Source: Boswellia sacra
Lineage: Eukaryota > Streptophyta > Magnoliopsida > Sapindales > Burseraceae
Assembly: GCA_013180625.2 (NCBI GenBank)
Contig: SNVD02013943.1
Coordinates: forward strand, 682,001 to 746,000
DNA: 64,000 nucleotides
Reading direction: 5' to 3'
Shown: in pieces, positions 37,371 to 51,969 of the stretch
Layout: each line of letters begins with the position of its first letter
How positions within the stretch are numbered: the first letter of the stretch is position 1
Translations under genes and position numbers: made by a program
Notes under the pieces: model-generated
Databases searched by the model: none
The model's input: only the letters and a program-made list of their open reading frames with translations
Told to the model about the DNA's origin: nothing

Positions 37371-38433
37371 CAGGGACGGCGAAAAGCCGGGGTCGGGTGG
37401 GGACCTCAACCCCCGGCTCCAACCCAAGAAAGGATTTTTAATCCGTCCCCAAAAATTTTGGGGTCGGACCGGCGCTGCGGAATTTAATCCCGAGATCGGA
37501 GAATTGAATTCACTGCATAGGTCCAGGGAAGGGTTTTTAATCCCTGTCTCTGAAAATTTTGGGGTCGGGCCGGGGTCAGAAAATTTAATCTCGGGGTCGG
37601 AGAATTGAATTCCTTGGATATGTACTTGGATTTTTTAATTATATTTTTTATTTTAAAAAAATTGTACTTATATATTTTTTTAAGAGTAAATACAAGGCTT
37701 TTATAGTTAAATATGATACAAAACAAAGTTAAAACAAGCAACCTATCAAAACGCTCGATAAAACTCTACACAACTCGATAGCGCTCGACACGACTCGATA
37801 TGTAAGTGTCGAGTGTCGGATGATCCATCTGACACTCGATGTATTCTAAAATAGACTGATTTCGAGTGTCGGATACATCATCCGACACGATTCGACATTA
37901 AGTGTCGAGTTTAGGATTATCGTCGAGTGTCGAATGATGCATCCGACACTCGACGTTTACATGTATGTTGTGTCGGATTCACAACCGACATTCTTTATCA
38001 GTCTATTTTCGAAGACATAGAGTGTCGGCTGTTTGACACTTACACGTTGTCGAGTGTCGGATTATGCATCTGACATTTGACACTTACATATCGTCGAGTG
38101 TCCAATGATGTATCTGACACTCGATGTTCACATGTATGTTGTGTCAGATGTTCACATGTCGAATCATGTTGAGCACTATCGAGTTTTGTCGAGCGTTTTA
38201 CTAGTTTGCTTGTTTATATTGTCGAAAATTAAATAAAATATATTTTTATATTTATTCCGGGCTGGGGCTGGGCTAGGGACCCTAATCCCAGGCCCCTGCC
38301 CGAACCTGGGCATTTCCCGGAATTACTCTCCCCGTCCCCGGCTTAAATCTCTGAAATTTTGGGTAATTTTTCGAATATTTTCGGGTTAGGGAGCCGGATA
38401 CCCAGACCCACCCGGATACAATTGTCATCCCTA
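37371..38433. mobile_element. Non-autonomous Ac/Ds-like hAT element
   Basis: A 1063-bp element bounded by CAGGGACGGC on the left and GTCATCCCTA on the right (complement TAGGGATGAC). The C versus T mismatch at the terminal base and the AGGGAtg core match the imperfect terminal repeats known from maize Ac/Ds. It is flanked by a perfect 8-bp target duplication, CATGCATC, at 37363-37370 and 38434-38441. Subterminal regions are GC-rich with repeated GGGGTCGG-type motifs. The centre (about 37730-38215) is an inverted repeat full of GTCGAGTGTCGG/CCGACACTCGAC palindromes. No transposase frame is present, so it would need an element elsewhere. Confidence 0.9.
37730..38215. repeat. Palindromic core repeat inside the hAT element
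   Basis: The two ends are complementary (AAACAAGC...AAAACGCTCGATAAAAC against GTTTTGTCGAGCGTTTT...GCTTGTTT). Between them at least five copies of a 30-40 bp palindromic unit, CGAGTGTCGGATGATGCATC followed by CGACACTCG, alternate with diverged spacers. Possibly a separate foldback repeat captured by the hAT element. Confidence 0.75.
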
Positions 38434-38441
38434 CATGCATC

Positions 38442-38754
38442 GCTTTTGTACCCTCAAATATTTTCATCGTAAAAGAAATGCGTTGTCAAATAATAATTAA
38501 TAAAAGAATAAGGGCTTGCATGAATGGAATGGGTAGAAATATTAAAAATTGAAGGGACTTGCAATGCAAGAGGACACTGACACTTACAACCATCCTTTCT
38601 TCCGCGCCATAAAACGGACAACAGAGTACACAGTCCCAGAACAGACATTGTACACCTCACGCCTTCCTCATTCATTCCTCAATGTTCAAACCTCATTTTT
38701 CCATTTTCTTACTGAGTTTCTAGGGTTAGGGTTTTGATCTGAGAGCAAAAATAA
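38442..38754. other. Upstream region and 5' leader of the kinase gene
   Basis: About 310 bp between the hAT target duplication and the kinase ATG. It must contain the kinase core promoter and 5' leader; no clear TATA box is seen. The hAT insertion therefore lies very close upstream of this promoter. Confidence 0.45.
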
Positions 38755-41700
38755 ATGGAAGAAGAAAATGCGTACCGAAGAAAAGAGCTCACTGCATTGG
38801 TGGTGATAGTGGTACTGGCTTCACTTGCCGTCGCTTCTTTGCTTGTCGCTTTCAGCTACTACTGCTATATGCGCAACAAGGTCTCTAAGCGCTTGAACAA
38901 TCACAAAAGTAAGCCATGCCACTCTTTACCATTTCTGTTTCAGATATAGTATTATGTTAACTTAAATGCTGAAATGGAGAGGACATCTTTTATTTTTTAT
39001 TTTTATTTAATTCTCATTTTCTTCAGCCGCTGTTTGGGTACCGAGAAAATGCATGAAGCGTGCAGACCAGGGCAAGAAGGCTGCTATTCATTTAACAATT
39101 GTCAAATATATAAATTTAGAAAAGAGAGAAAGATTGAACTTTTTCTTCCTGCTGTCTTTTCTCATAAAACACTTTGTGAAATTAGATCTTAGTGTTCCGT
39201 TAACATGTTGCTATGCAGTGAGGAAATATCTTGGCTTTGGTTGCTGAGAATTTCAAGGGAGAAATTACAGACTTAATATCTTTGTGTTTTTTTTTTTTTT
39301 TGGTTACCGGAGTGATTCACCTAAGCCTTTGTATTCTTTGGTCCAAAGATGAGAAATTTAACTTAAGTAGTGATTTCTCAATTTAATTTTGCCTTTGAAG
39401 GAGTTGACCATGGGGACAGAGGTGACTTGGGAAATCTACAAGTTACCACTGATAAAGGACTTCGGGTGTTTACTTACAAGCAGCTTCATTCAGCAACTGG
39501 TGGTTTCAGCAAGTCGAATGTGGTTGGGCATGGCGGATTTGGATTAGTATACCGGGGTGTTCTTAGCAATGGGAGGAAAGTTGCAATTAAGTTGATGGAT
39601 CAAGCTGGAAAGCAGGGAGAGGATGAATTTAAGATGGAGGTTTGATTTCAATATACATTTTTCGTTGTTTTCTGTTTTATCCTTCGTAAACAGATATGGA
39701 CTTAACCAGATGATCGCAAAGAACTTCGTTAGGTTGATTTTTCTATTATTATTATCTTTTAAAGTGACGTTTCATATCTTCTTTTCATTCATTCTCTTCA
39801 AATTTTCTGCAACTCAATGGGGCATTTTACATGATGTTTTGTCACTTGGTAATTGCCTGAAATGAATTGTGATTGATTGGTAATATTTCAATCATAGGTG
39901 GAATTGCTAAGTCGGCTTCACTCACCATATTTGCTAGCTCTGCTTGGCTATTCTTCTGATAATAATCGTAAATTGCTGGTGTACGAGTTCATGGCTAATG
40001 GTGGGCTCCAGGAACACTTGTATCCTGGTAATGGTAACTTTTCTATTTTAGTGTCTTGTGCTTTTACCATTTAGTTACAGTGACATCTCTTGTTGTCCTC
40101 ACCTGAAAATATAGGAAATATAGGCCACCGGGCAAATCATGTGTGTTGTGTTCCTTGCTTAGTTTAACTCAAATTTAAGTTATTGGTAACAACAACATTT
40201 ACAAAGTACGTAGCATTTTCATAGTAGTAGCACATTAAAAGTTAATGAATCATGATTGCAAACGAAAAGCTTGAAAGGGGGTTTTCCTTCTGACCACAAT
40301 AGGATAGAGGTTCTTTTGAATTATTGGGGATTGAAACCAAGAGTGTGTCACTGCAGCCAGCTTGCCAAGATGATTTCTGTGAAATTCCCTTAAAAAAATT
40401 AAAAATCTTAAATCATGTTTTCTAATTTTTCATATTTTAAGGAACTCCTCTGACAGCATCCTTTATGTTCTTGATCTTCTGGATCACTGTTTTTACTAAA
40501 TCTATGCTTCTTTTGCAAATTCAAATTTGTGGGGTTTTGCTAAGAGAATACTTTCTCGGTGTCTTTGCTCCTAAATGTATGTAAGATTTCAAGAGCATAT
40601 CCATGCTTCAATGAACCATATTGAATTGATATGTTCAAAAAAGTCTTGGCTATAAATCTTTTTTACGAGTTCATGGCTAATTGTGGGCTCCAGCAACACT
40701 TGTATCCTGCTAATGGTAACTTTTTCATTTTAGTGTCTTGTGCTTTTACCATTTGGTTACGGTGACATCTCTTGTTGTCCTCACCTGAAAATATAGGAAA
40801 ATATAGGCGTTTGGGCAAATCATGTGTGTTGTGTTCCTTGTTTATTTTAACTCAAATTTGAGTTTTGGTAATGACGACGTATACAAATTACGTATCATTT
40901 TCATAGTAGTAGCGCATTTAAATTTAATGAATCATGATTGCAAACGAAAAGCTTGAAAGGGGGTTTTCCATCTGACCACAATAGGATAGAGGTTCTTTTG
41001 AATTATTGGGGATTGAAACCAAGACTGTGTCACTGCAGCCAGCTTGCCAAGATGATTTCTGTGAAATTCCCTTAAAAAAATTAATAATCTCAAGTCATGT
41101 TTTCTTAATTTTTCATATTTTAATGAACTCCTCTGGCAGCATCCTTTATATTCTTAATCTTCCTGATCACTGTTTTTACTAAATCTATGCTTCTTTTGCG
41201 AATTCAAATTTTTGGGGTTTGCTAAGAGAATACTTTCTCGTGTCTTCGCTCCTAAATGTATGTAAGATTTCAAGAGCATATCCATGCTTCAATGAACCAC
41301 ATTGAATTGATATGTTCAAAAAAGGCTTGGCTATAAATCTTTTTTAAACTATGCATATTAAATTTCTAATTCCTAGAATCTTCATAACAAAATGCATGTC
41401 CTTTGAAGTTAATTTTAGTTCTTAAAAACGCCAAGAGGTAGTGTAATACTGATGCAACTGGGAAAGCGGAAAACAAAAACTTAAACTTTCTATGACAATT
41501 TATTGTCAATAAACCTGATAATTATTTTCTATCGTAAAGATTCTGTGACATAGCCTTAGCCCATGAGAAAAGGAATCTTTGACAGAATTTGTGTTAAAGT
41601 GGCTTTGCAATAGAATTTATTGGTCAAATTTAAACATGCAGGTAGTAACTCAGTCGCCTTAAAACTGGACTGGGAAACCCGACTGAAAATAGCTCTTGAA

Positions 41701-42851
41701 GCTGCTAAGGGTTTGGAATATCTCCATGAACATGTTAGTCCCCCTGTGATTCACAGGGATTTTAAGAGCAGCAACATTCTGTTGGACAAAGATTTCCATG
41801 CAAAAGTTTCAGATTTTGGATTGGCCAAACTTGGATCTGACAAAGCTGGTGGACACGTTTCAACTCGAGTGTTGGGCACCCAGGGATATGTCGCTCCTGA
41901 GTATGAACAATTAATTCTTATATTCAATAATCTTAATCTTATTGAAAGGACCATTGTGGTTTCGTTTCTTTATTCTTACGACTGTGTGACAAAAACTTCT
42001 CCTTTAGAGTCCATTTACAATGTATCAATGTTGAACTGAAAATATGAGTTGGATTGCTTACTGTACAGGTATGCTCTGACCGGGCATCTGACAACAAAAT
42101 CAGATGTATACAGTTACGGGGTTGTCCTTTTGGAGTTGCTTACAGGCAGAGTTCCTGTTGATATGAAGAGACCACCCGGTGAAGGAGTTCTTGTATCTTG
42201 GGTGTGTATTTTTCATCCTCTTCAGTTAATCTGAGCTCAAGAAAATATTTTGATAACTCATCGTATTCTATTTACTTTTAGATCATATAATCAGTCGCTC
42301 CTCTCTCTTGGCGTCTCACATTTAACTATAAGATTTGACGATGCTACTTGTTAATAAGATGAACCTTTTAATAAGATGTCTGACTGGTCTTCTATCTTCA
42401 CTTGGAAAAATTCAACCAAAAGAGAAATTACATTAACCATGCATGTCAGGTCATAAAATGGTTGGAAATTTTTGAGTTAGGTTTCTCAAAATTTTTAATA
42501 GGCTTGTTTTACTTTGCCTTTTTCATAAAAATAATTATTTCTCATTTTTTCCTTTCTAATACATATATATATATATTTTGATGTCTGCAAAAGGCCTTGC
42601 CTCGGTTGACAGATAAAGAGAAGATTGTGGAGATTATGGATCCGGCATTGGAATGTCAGTATTCATTGAAAGAGGTTGTTCAGGTGGCAGCAATTGCTGC
42701 TATGTGTGTGCAACCAGAGGCAGATTACAGGCCATTGATGGCAGATGTTGTGCAATCACTGGTGCCACTGGTGAAATGTAACAAGTCAACTTTAAAGCCA
42801 GGCAGCTCTCCTGGCTTCCACGCTAGTTCACCCTTAAAAGGATCTCAGTAA
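38755..42851 (+). CDS. Membrane-anchored receptor-like cytoplasmic kinase (Ser/Thr)
   Basis: Predicted single-pass membrane kinase without an ectodomain: a short N-terminus, a hydrophobic segment at about residues 13-38, then a kinase domain. Six exons: 38755-38908, 39401-39639, 39898-40033, 41642-41900, 42069-42201, 42594-42851; total 1179 nt, 392 residues, phases consistent. Motifs: Gly loop GHGGFGLVY (94-102), VAIK with Lys115, HRD at 214-216 followed by FKSSN, DFG at 234-236, then [10 protein letters not shown] and the [20 protein letters not shown] block. HRD and DFG are intact, so it is probably active. The start of exon 2 could also be 39404, changing one residue. Intron 3 contains a tandem copy of the end of exon 3. 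Resembles the Arabidopsis kinase next to the PCO5/MBF1B segment (At3g58690, recalled). Ligand and substrate unknown. Confidence 0.92.
39982..41345. repeat. ~690-bp tandem duplication spanning the end of kinase exon 3 and its intron
   Basis: Copy 1 (39982-40673) and copy 2 (40674 to about 41345) are highly similar from TACGAGTTCATGGCTAAT through TTGGCTATAAATCTTTTTT. Copy 2 thus carries a second, unused version of the last ~52 bp of exon 3, with substitutions (GGTGGGCTCCAGGAACAC becomes TGTGGGCTCCAGCAACAC) and without the upstream acceptor. The coding model uses only copy 1. Confidence 0.93.
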
Positions 42852-44955
42852 AGCTAGTGGATGAACTGAATTAAACCAAGTATAAATTATCTGTTTCTGA
42901 CTTGTTTAGCTAACGTAGATTTTTTTTTTTTTTTTTTTTTACTTTTTATGTCTTTAGTCATTTTTATGAAGAAGAACACGATTGAACTATTTATCATAGT
43001 TTAGACCACCATTTAGAAGTTAATCTTGAGTATGTACTGAAAATTTTAGTTGGCTTTATTTAATAGCTCATGCCTGTAAGATTTGAAATTATATTCATGT
43101 TTGCTAACCTTTCTATCTTTTATTTAATAGCTATGCCATCAATTTAGATGACATAATTTCGATGCTGAAATATATATTTTGTTATTTCCTTTTTACTAGT
43201 TTGAAAAAAAATAAAGAAAAAATCTAAAAGTATCTTAAGTTTAAGTGTAAAATATAAAAACGATCAAATTCTTAAAATTTTTTATGTTCTAATTTTCTGT
43301 TGAAAGTAAGATAATATTGGATACTATTTATCAAATATTTATTGGATACGATCATAGGATATAAAATTATGAAAAGAGAAATATTTACTAAGGAAATCTT
43401 TCAATTTGAGTTATATCTTTATTTTTTCCAACGATCAATTAATGTAGGTTGTCTTATTACGACGTAAAGTCCACCTAGTTGTTAGTGTACTTTGAATCGT
43501 TGCTTTTGTCTTGTAAACTATTAAAGAAGTCTACTTTATATACAAAATCTACTTTAAATTTCTCTTTCAAGCCCAAGTTGTCCTCTGTTTGTTTAGAAAA
43601 TAATCCTCATATATTAAAACTTGTGTCGCTATTGGTTGTTATCAGTTGATTTTTTTTTTATTTTTTTAAATAAAAGAAATGGATATCTCATTGAAAGAGA
43701 TTCACTCACTCTGATTATATAATATTGCAGATCTTTTGACAAAACTCGTTGGGAGAGAAAAAGTTTGAATAATCATCAGAGACTTTTCTCGTATTTATTG
43801 TCATTTGATATATCTAATAAGAGTTTTGGCAACGAAAAGTCCGACTTCTGTGTAGCTGGCGGGGGATTATACAAATTTTTTGTTACTGTGCTCAACGTCA
43901 TTATTATTATTATTCTTTTTTTGTGTCTGGGGAGGGCATTCAAAATCAGTCCAGTTTACCTGATATTGATTACGGAGTTTACCTAATATTGATTACGGAC
44001 GTTATATAATAAATAATACCGTTACAAGATTAGGCCAATCTGTAGACTGATTGTAAAAGAAGATAGATAAGTAATATTATACTTATAAATATGTACATTA
44101 AATTTATATATAAAATTGATTTGACATTACTCATTGAATGACATATAACTCCTCAATATTTATTATATTAAATTTTTATATCTGTTATTCTATTCATTTA
44201 ATGTTACATTAACTTTATAAATAAATTTTGTATATAAATTTTATAAATATAATATTATTAAGATGGCGTGATATCCTCGTCTAACATTAAAAATATATCA
44301 GTGGTCTCAAACAAAACAAAGCAATATTAATTAAAAAAAAAAGCACGAGGGGAGACCAAATGAGCTGGCATATTTAACCATTTTCATCCAAATCCATGAT
44401 GGAAATTGTCTTGCAACTATAACTACAGGAGTAAGGCCATGCAAGTCATAAAATGCATTAAGATAAGATGTCATTAATCAAATTTCTTTGACTCTAATGT
44501 TTTAATTTCCAACTAAGTATACTCGTGTTGAAATTTTCCACAAGTTGAACAAAACCACGAGATAGGCTCTCTGGGTATGATTTATGACTAATTAATAAAG
44601 TGCAAGTTGTACTCTTGATTGATCTTATCGATAACTACTAGTAAGAAATTATTTTTTAATTCTAAAAGATACCCTCATATATTACTGTATAATAAGAAAA
44701 AATGCAGAAGTCTCCATCTTCTGCATTTTACTAAAAAATGCAGCTAACTTTTTTGTAGTAGAAGTTGGCTGTATGTCTGTAGCAAGTCAATTATCTATAA
44801 TGTATGACAGAATCATTTTGCTTTGGAGCATCTGGCTTTACATCTTATTAGAAAACGCGTTAGCAGAAAAGTTTGAAACTTCGACTAAATACACACTGGC
44901 ACGATAATTTCCGTCTTCCATGTTATCTCCATGCACGTTAATTACTTTTTTCTTC
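42852..44955. other. Intergenic region between kinase and peroxidase
   Basis: Kinase 3' UTR with a poly-T run (42919-42940), then AT-rich DNA. At 43722-43772 a short frame reads YNIADLLTKLVGREKV, similar to the C-terminus of copia RNase H domains, so an old retrotransposon remnant is likely. From about 44340 onward the sequence is shared with 48120 and 57900 and belongs to the peroxidase duplication unit. Confidence 0.55.
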
Positions 44956-44963
44956 TATAAATA
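44956..44963 (+). promoter_or_regulatory. TATA box of peroxidase gene 1
   Basis: TATAAATA, 106 bp upstream of the ATG at 45069, in the context TTCTTC-TATAAATA-GAGAG. Spacing suits a transcription start near 44990. The paralogous pseudogene has lost part of this box (TTCTTCTAAATAGAGAA near 49550). Confidence 0.7.
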
Positions 44964-45068
44964 GAGAGCTTCCTCAATCTCGTCTTCACACCAAAGCAAT
45001 AGTTATAGTAGCTCATTTCACTAGCCAGCTTATTGTTGTACTCCAATATCGTGGTCAAAAAACTGATA

Positions 45069-47457
<2,389 letters not shown>

Positions 47458-47833
47458 TTTACTTCTGGTTTTTTGGAGCTTATCTATTGCTAATTAAACT
47501 ATTTTGATGATTTGTAATAAAGTAAAGAAAGCATTCTGCAGAGAATTAATAGATCTCTGAGGAAAGACCGAAGAGACTCTATTTAGGTTGTTGTGCTACT
47601 CTTGTATTGAATAACGAGTAAGTGGGCAATTGTAAGTTAATTTCAATGCAAAAACCTCTCGCATACATAGAGAAACGCAAAACATTTCATTTTCATGTGT
47701 GGGTGATATAGAACGGTTCCCATGAGCCTAAACTACTTGGTCATTGAGGAGATCTAGCTAATGGGTGAAAGAATGTCCAAAATGTCAAAGTGCAATGAAT
47801 TATTAGCTCATTGCACGAAGACTAATTGATCCA

Positions 47834-47836
<3 letters not shown>

Positions 47837-47872
<36 letters not shown>
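47837..47872. repeat. (AAT)n microsatellite
   Basis: Twelve or so ATA/AAT units followed by ATGATAATG variants. Confidence 0.85.
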
Positions 47873-47880
<8 letters not shown>

Positions 47881-49598
47881 CATTTGCACACTATTGATGT
47901 TAGCCATGTCCTTGAGATGTAAGGGATGTTGTCACCGATCAAGTAAATATTGAACATTTTATTTAAATATAGATTTTTTGTTATCATTCTTTTTTAAAGA
48001 GTACTAATACTGCATTTACCAGTTATATTCAAATCTAGTATCTCAAATAATGTAATAATCATATAAGAAGTGATATAATTGACTATATTGATTTAATTTA
48101 ACATTTATATGAAACTTTATTTAAGCCAAAAGAGCCGCCATATTTCAACTTTTTCAATCAAATCCGTACTATGAAAATTGTCTTGGCAATTATAGCTACA
48201 TGAGAGAGCTGAGACTCCTGAGAGCTCCCCTGTATTCATAACATATCAAATCATATATCTGATATAACATGATTCAATTAATCTGAATCATATATATAAC
48301 ATGATTCAGATATATATGAAATTCACTGTATATGTATGATTAATTTTCTGTGTGTGAGTGTGAGTGTGAGTGTGTGTGTATATAAGTCATAACATATTAA
48401 TAATCTGATTTCTTTTATTTTTATGTGATACAATTTGTTATTGAATGGAATCATATATATTTTGAAATTTTTGTAGCTTTGTTTGAATAAATCAAAATAT
48501 CAAATTGATTTGGCTATGATCTTTTATTATTAATATGTGGTTTTAATGTGTGTCTTAATTAAACACACATTTTAAGAACTAAAAAATCATGTATCCTTGA
48601 TTTATACTTATAAAAACCATTAAATTACCTAAATTGCATTAAATTAATTATTTCACTATATTTAATGATTTTGTAAATAAAAAAATATAATTTTTAAGTG
48701 TTTTAATAACTTTTTTTAGTGAAGATATATAATTTTTAAGGTTTGATTAACATCATGTTAAGACTATCCATTATTATTAGCCAACAAATAATGTTCCTAA
48801 CTAGTTGATTTTAACAATAATTCATAAGAAGTAATAATCAATAAAAAAGAGCATAAGAGAATATTAATCAATATTCCAAAAATTATTCATATTAACAATA
48901 CAAAGTGCAAAAATTCCTGGATATGCTGGGATTGTGATCCTTGGATTATGGGCTTGTGATTGCACAGAAGATTGTCAATTTGGTTTTAATTATATATTAG
49001 TGTATGAGATGAGACAACAGGCTAGTTTGGGGTTGCTGTTACTGTGAAAAAAATTACTTTTTTTATATAGGCATCGTTGAAAATAATTATAAAAAAAGAA
49101 TTGATTATAAACTATTATTTGATTAATTTATATAGATAATGTTGTAAATAATTCAAAAAAAAGAATTGATTATAAAATATTAATAATTAATAATACACAT
49201 TTCCATTTTGTTTATTTATACCTAATAAAAGTTACAGCAAAAGCAATTCTAAGCACTCTACCCTGTTTTTCAAAAGCATCTGATTTTTTCTGCAGTAACA
49301 CAAATTGCTTTTTTCACAGCGACAATAACCCCAAACAGGCACAACGTATATGACAGTCCTGCATTTTTTTTAAGTAATATCTTTTGGCATCTTCTCTTCA
49401 ACTCCTTGAGAAAACGCATTAGCAGAATAGTTTGAAACTTCGATGCTTAAACCCAAAGACGCCAAGACATGCACGCTGGAGCTTAATTTTTTGTCTCCTA
49501 CCCTCTGAGATCTCTATCTTCATCTGCATGCAAGTTGATTAATTTTTTCTTCTAAATAGAGAACTTAATTGCTCAATATCATTATCGAACCCCAAAGC

Positions 49599-49602
<4 letters not shown>

Positions 49603-49675
<73 letters not shown>
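49603..49675. repeat. Compound (TA)n-(GA)n microsatellite in the leader of the peroxidase pseudogene
   Basis: About sixteen TA units followed directly by about twenty GA units, located between the degraded TATA region and the ATG at 49747. The equivalent position of the intact gene has no such repeat, so it expanded after duplication. Confidence 0.85.
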
Positions 49676-49680
<5 letters not shown>

Positions 49681-49746
49681 GTAGATTGATTTATGTTCCC
49701 TACAGCTAGATTTGCTGTTCCACAATGCCGTGGTCAAGAACTGATC

Positions 49747-51632
49747 ATGGCGTCCAGTACCTACTTCTTTCTTACACTCTCCATTACCATATCCCTTCTA
49801 GCTTTCTCTTCCGATGCACAACTTTCATCAAATTTTTATGCAGGCACTTGTGGTAATCTTAAAGCTATATATTGTGGCCAGAGCGATGAGGCGAGCTGTT
49901 GCTCGTGAACCACGGTTGTTGCCTCTGTTCTTCGATTGTTCTTCCATGACTGCTTTGTACAAGTATGATCCCAACGCCAATGCCATCTTTGACTGTGTTA
50001 CTTCTCCACGACATGTCCCTGTTTCTATAAACTATACTATATTGTTTATGATAAATCTAAGTATCCAAACGTCTTTATTACGTATTGCAACTTGATCTTT
50101 GTTGTCAAGAAATTACTAGCTAATAGCTGCCGTACATTAGCTAGTTTCAGCATTTAATTTCTTTATCTTTATTTATCTCCTAATTTTAATGTTTTGGTAG
50201 GGTTTCGATGCTTCTATACTACTAGATGACACAGCGAGTTTCACAGGCGAAAAGAATGCAATACCTAACCGGTCCCTTAGGGCCTACGAAGTGATAGACA
50301 CCATTAAATCTCAGGTGGGCGTGGGCTGTCTCATGTGCAGACATTCTAGCTCTTGCAGCCCGTGATGGAGTCGTCTAGCTCAGAATTAATAATATATAAT
50401 CTAATTTCTTCTACTTAATTCATTCTATATATATTAATATTCGATCCTTGATAAAGACAAATTGCATATTAACATGTGAGACAGGTGTTTACTACTGATA
50501 AAATAGAAATTAAATAAGAGTCCGTAGAGTTTATTGAAATTTTATTTCTATATAGCTAAAGCAGAATTACAAAACGAGATTCATTTTTATTACATTTGTT
50601 AAAAACTCAGATCGGATCAAATCGATCGACATTAGAACATAACAAATTCAAATTAAGTTTCAGTGTAGTTCAATAAATAGGTAACTATATATGTGTATGA
50701 TTTTTGCATGTTTGTTGTCAGGACCTCTTTTTGTTAATTAGTGAACTGACCTTCCTCTGGCTATAGTTCTTAATTATTGTAGCGTTATTAAATTTACAAC
50801 ACTTGGTGAGGATCACACAAGTTTCTTAATTTCAAGTTTCTTTGAAGAGATAGATACTTATTTTATGATATAAAATCATCTATAATCAATTACATATATA
50901 TATATCGTCACATGCTTGCTTAATTATACGTGCAATTACATATAATTATTCCCTGTCTAGAATAGTATTAATGAGAGTAGTGGAATATAAATTGTCTTTA
51001 ACTAGTTTATTAATCATAACTTTTAAGGGTTTAGAGGAAGAGAAAGTTTATTAATTGAGAAGTATATTCCCATGTGCAGGTTGGAGAAGCCTCATGGGCT
51101 GTACCACATGGGCGAAGAGATGCAAGAACAGCCGACCAGAGTGCATCCAACAACGAAATCCCGTCACCATTCGCCAACCTCACAATCCTTATTTCCATGT
51201 TTGGTGCCAAAGGCCTGAGTGCCAGCGACATGACTGTCCTCTCTGGTGGCCATACAATAGGCTTTGCACGATGTGCCGCATTTCGTTCTCGCATATACAA
51301 CGACATCAATATTGACCGAGCTTTTGCCAATGCTAGAACGTTGAAGTACTGCCCAGTTTCTGTTGGGAACAATAATCTAGCTCCTCTGGACCAGACCCCC
51401 AACCGGTTATTACTATTAACAAATACAAGATGCTTGTGGCTCGACGTGGACTTCTTCATTCGGACCAGGAACTCTTCAATGGCGGATCTCGGGATGCACT
51501 TGTTAGGAGTTACAGTACCAACCCTGCTAGGTTTCTGAGAGACTTCGCTGCTGCCATGGTGAAATTGAGCAATATTAGTCCCTCAATGGGACGGATGGAG
51601 AGATTAGAATGGACTGCAGGGTGGTGAACTGA
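49747..51632 (+). pseudogene. Class III peroxidase pseudogene, tandem copy of the gene at 45069
   Basis: All three exons align with the intact neighbour but carry several independent breaks. Exon 1 starts at 49747 (MASSTYFFLTLSITIS) and shifts frame after CGNLKAI near 49870, reaching a stop at 49906-49908; a second small deletion near 49915 follows. Exon 2 (from 50202) has Cys replaced by Phe in GFDAS, which would lose a disulphide, and lacks about 7-10 bases near 50318, another frameshift. Its 3' end reads GTCGTCTAGCTCAG where the intact gene has a GT donor, so the donor is destroyed and a TAG is created. Exon 3 (from 51080) keeps LSGGHTIGFARC but loses the Gly-Pro of GGPTW, and shifts frame near 51400. 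The TATA box is also damaged. It is not expected to give a functional enzyme. Confidence 0.93.
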
Positions 51633-51969
51633 TTTATTAAAATTATATATATGTAAGAGATCTCTGATCAAAGGCAAGAAATAGATTCTTCCTGTGTTAT
51701 TGTGTTCTTTGTACAGTGTTAGTGTTTAATTGTTTGTTAATAATAAGTTATGTTACTCAATGCAAAAAACTCTCCCTCTCCCTCGTACAGAAACGAAAAG
51801 GTACAGATGAGCGGGCCTAAACTAGCTAGTTGGTATAACGATAATTGGTGATGAGTACCACTAACTCAGCTACAATGCGTCTTTGCTATAAGGAAGTACA
51901 TTGTCACCAATTGGTCCGGTCCAAAATAATAGCGAGGCCATGTCCTCTAGATCTTTGGGATGTTCGTTA
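51633..51969. other. 3' flank of the peroxidase pseudogene
   Basis: About 340 bp homologous to the 3' flank of the intact peroxidase: shared blocks include GCCTAAACTA and GCCATGTCCTnnAGAT...GGGATGTT (near 47720/51815 and 47907/51938). It marks the end of the second duplication unit. Confidence 0.65.

Larger units (their letters stand above)
47458..49746. other. Region between peroxidase 1 and its pseudogene copy
   Basis: About 2.3 kb. It holds the 3' UTR of peroxidase 1, an AAT-type microsatellite (47837-47872), a GTGTGAGT-type repeat (48351-48380), a TA run followed by a GA run (49603-49675), and from 48120 a diverged second copy of the peroxidase upstream region. No other gene. Confidence 0.6.

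Noticed and set aside
39026..39130. Possible extra exon in kinase intron 1 (after TTCTTCAG: CCGCTGTTTGGGTACC...)
   Set aside because: The reading frame can be spliced in phase but the encoded residues do not fit a kinase juxtamembrane region, no convincing donor follows, and joining exon 1 directly to 39401 gives a complete in-frame protein.
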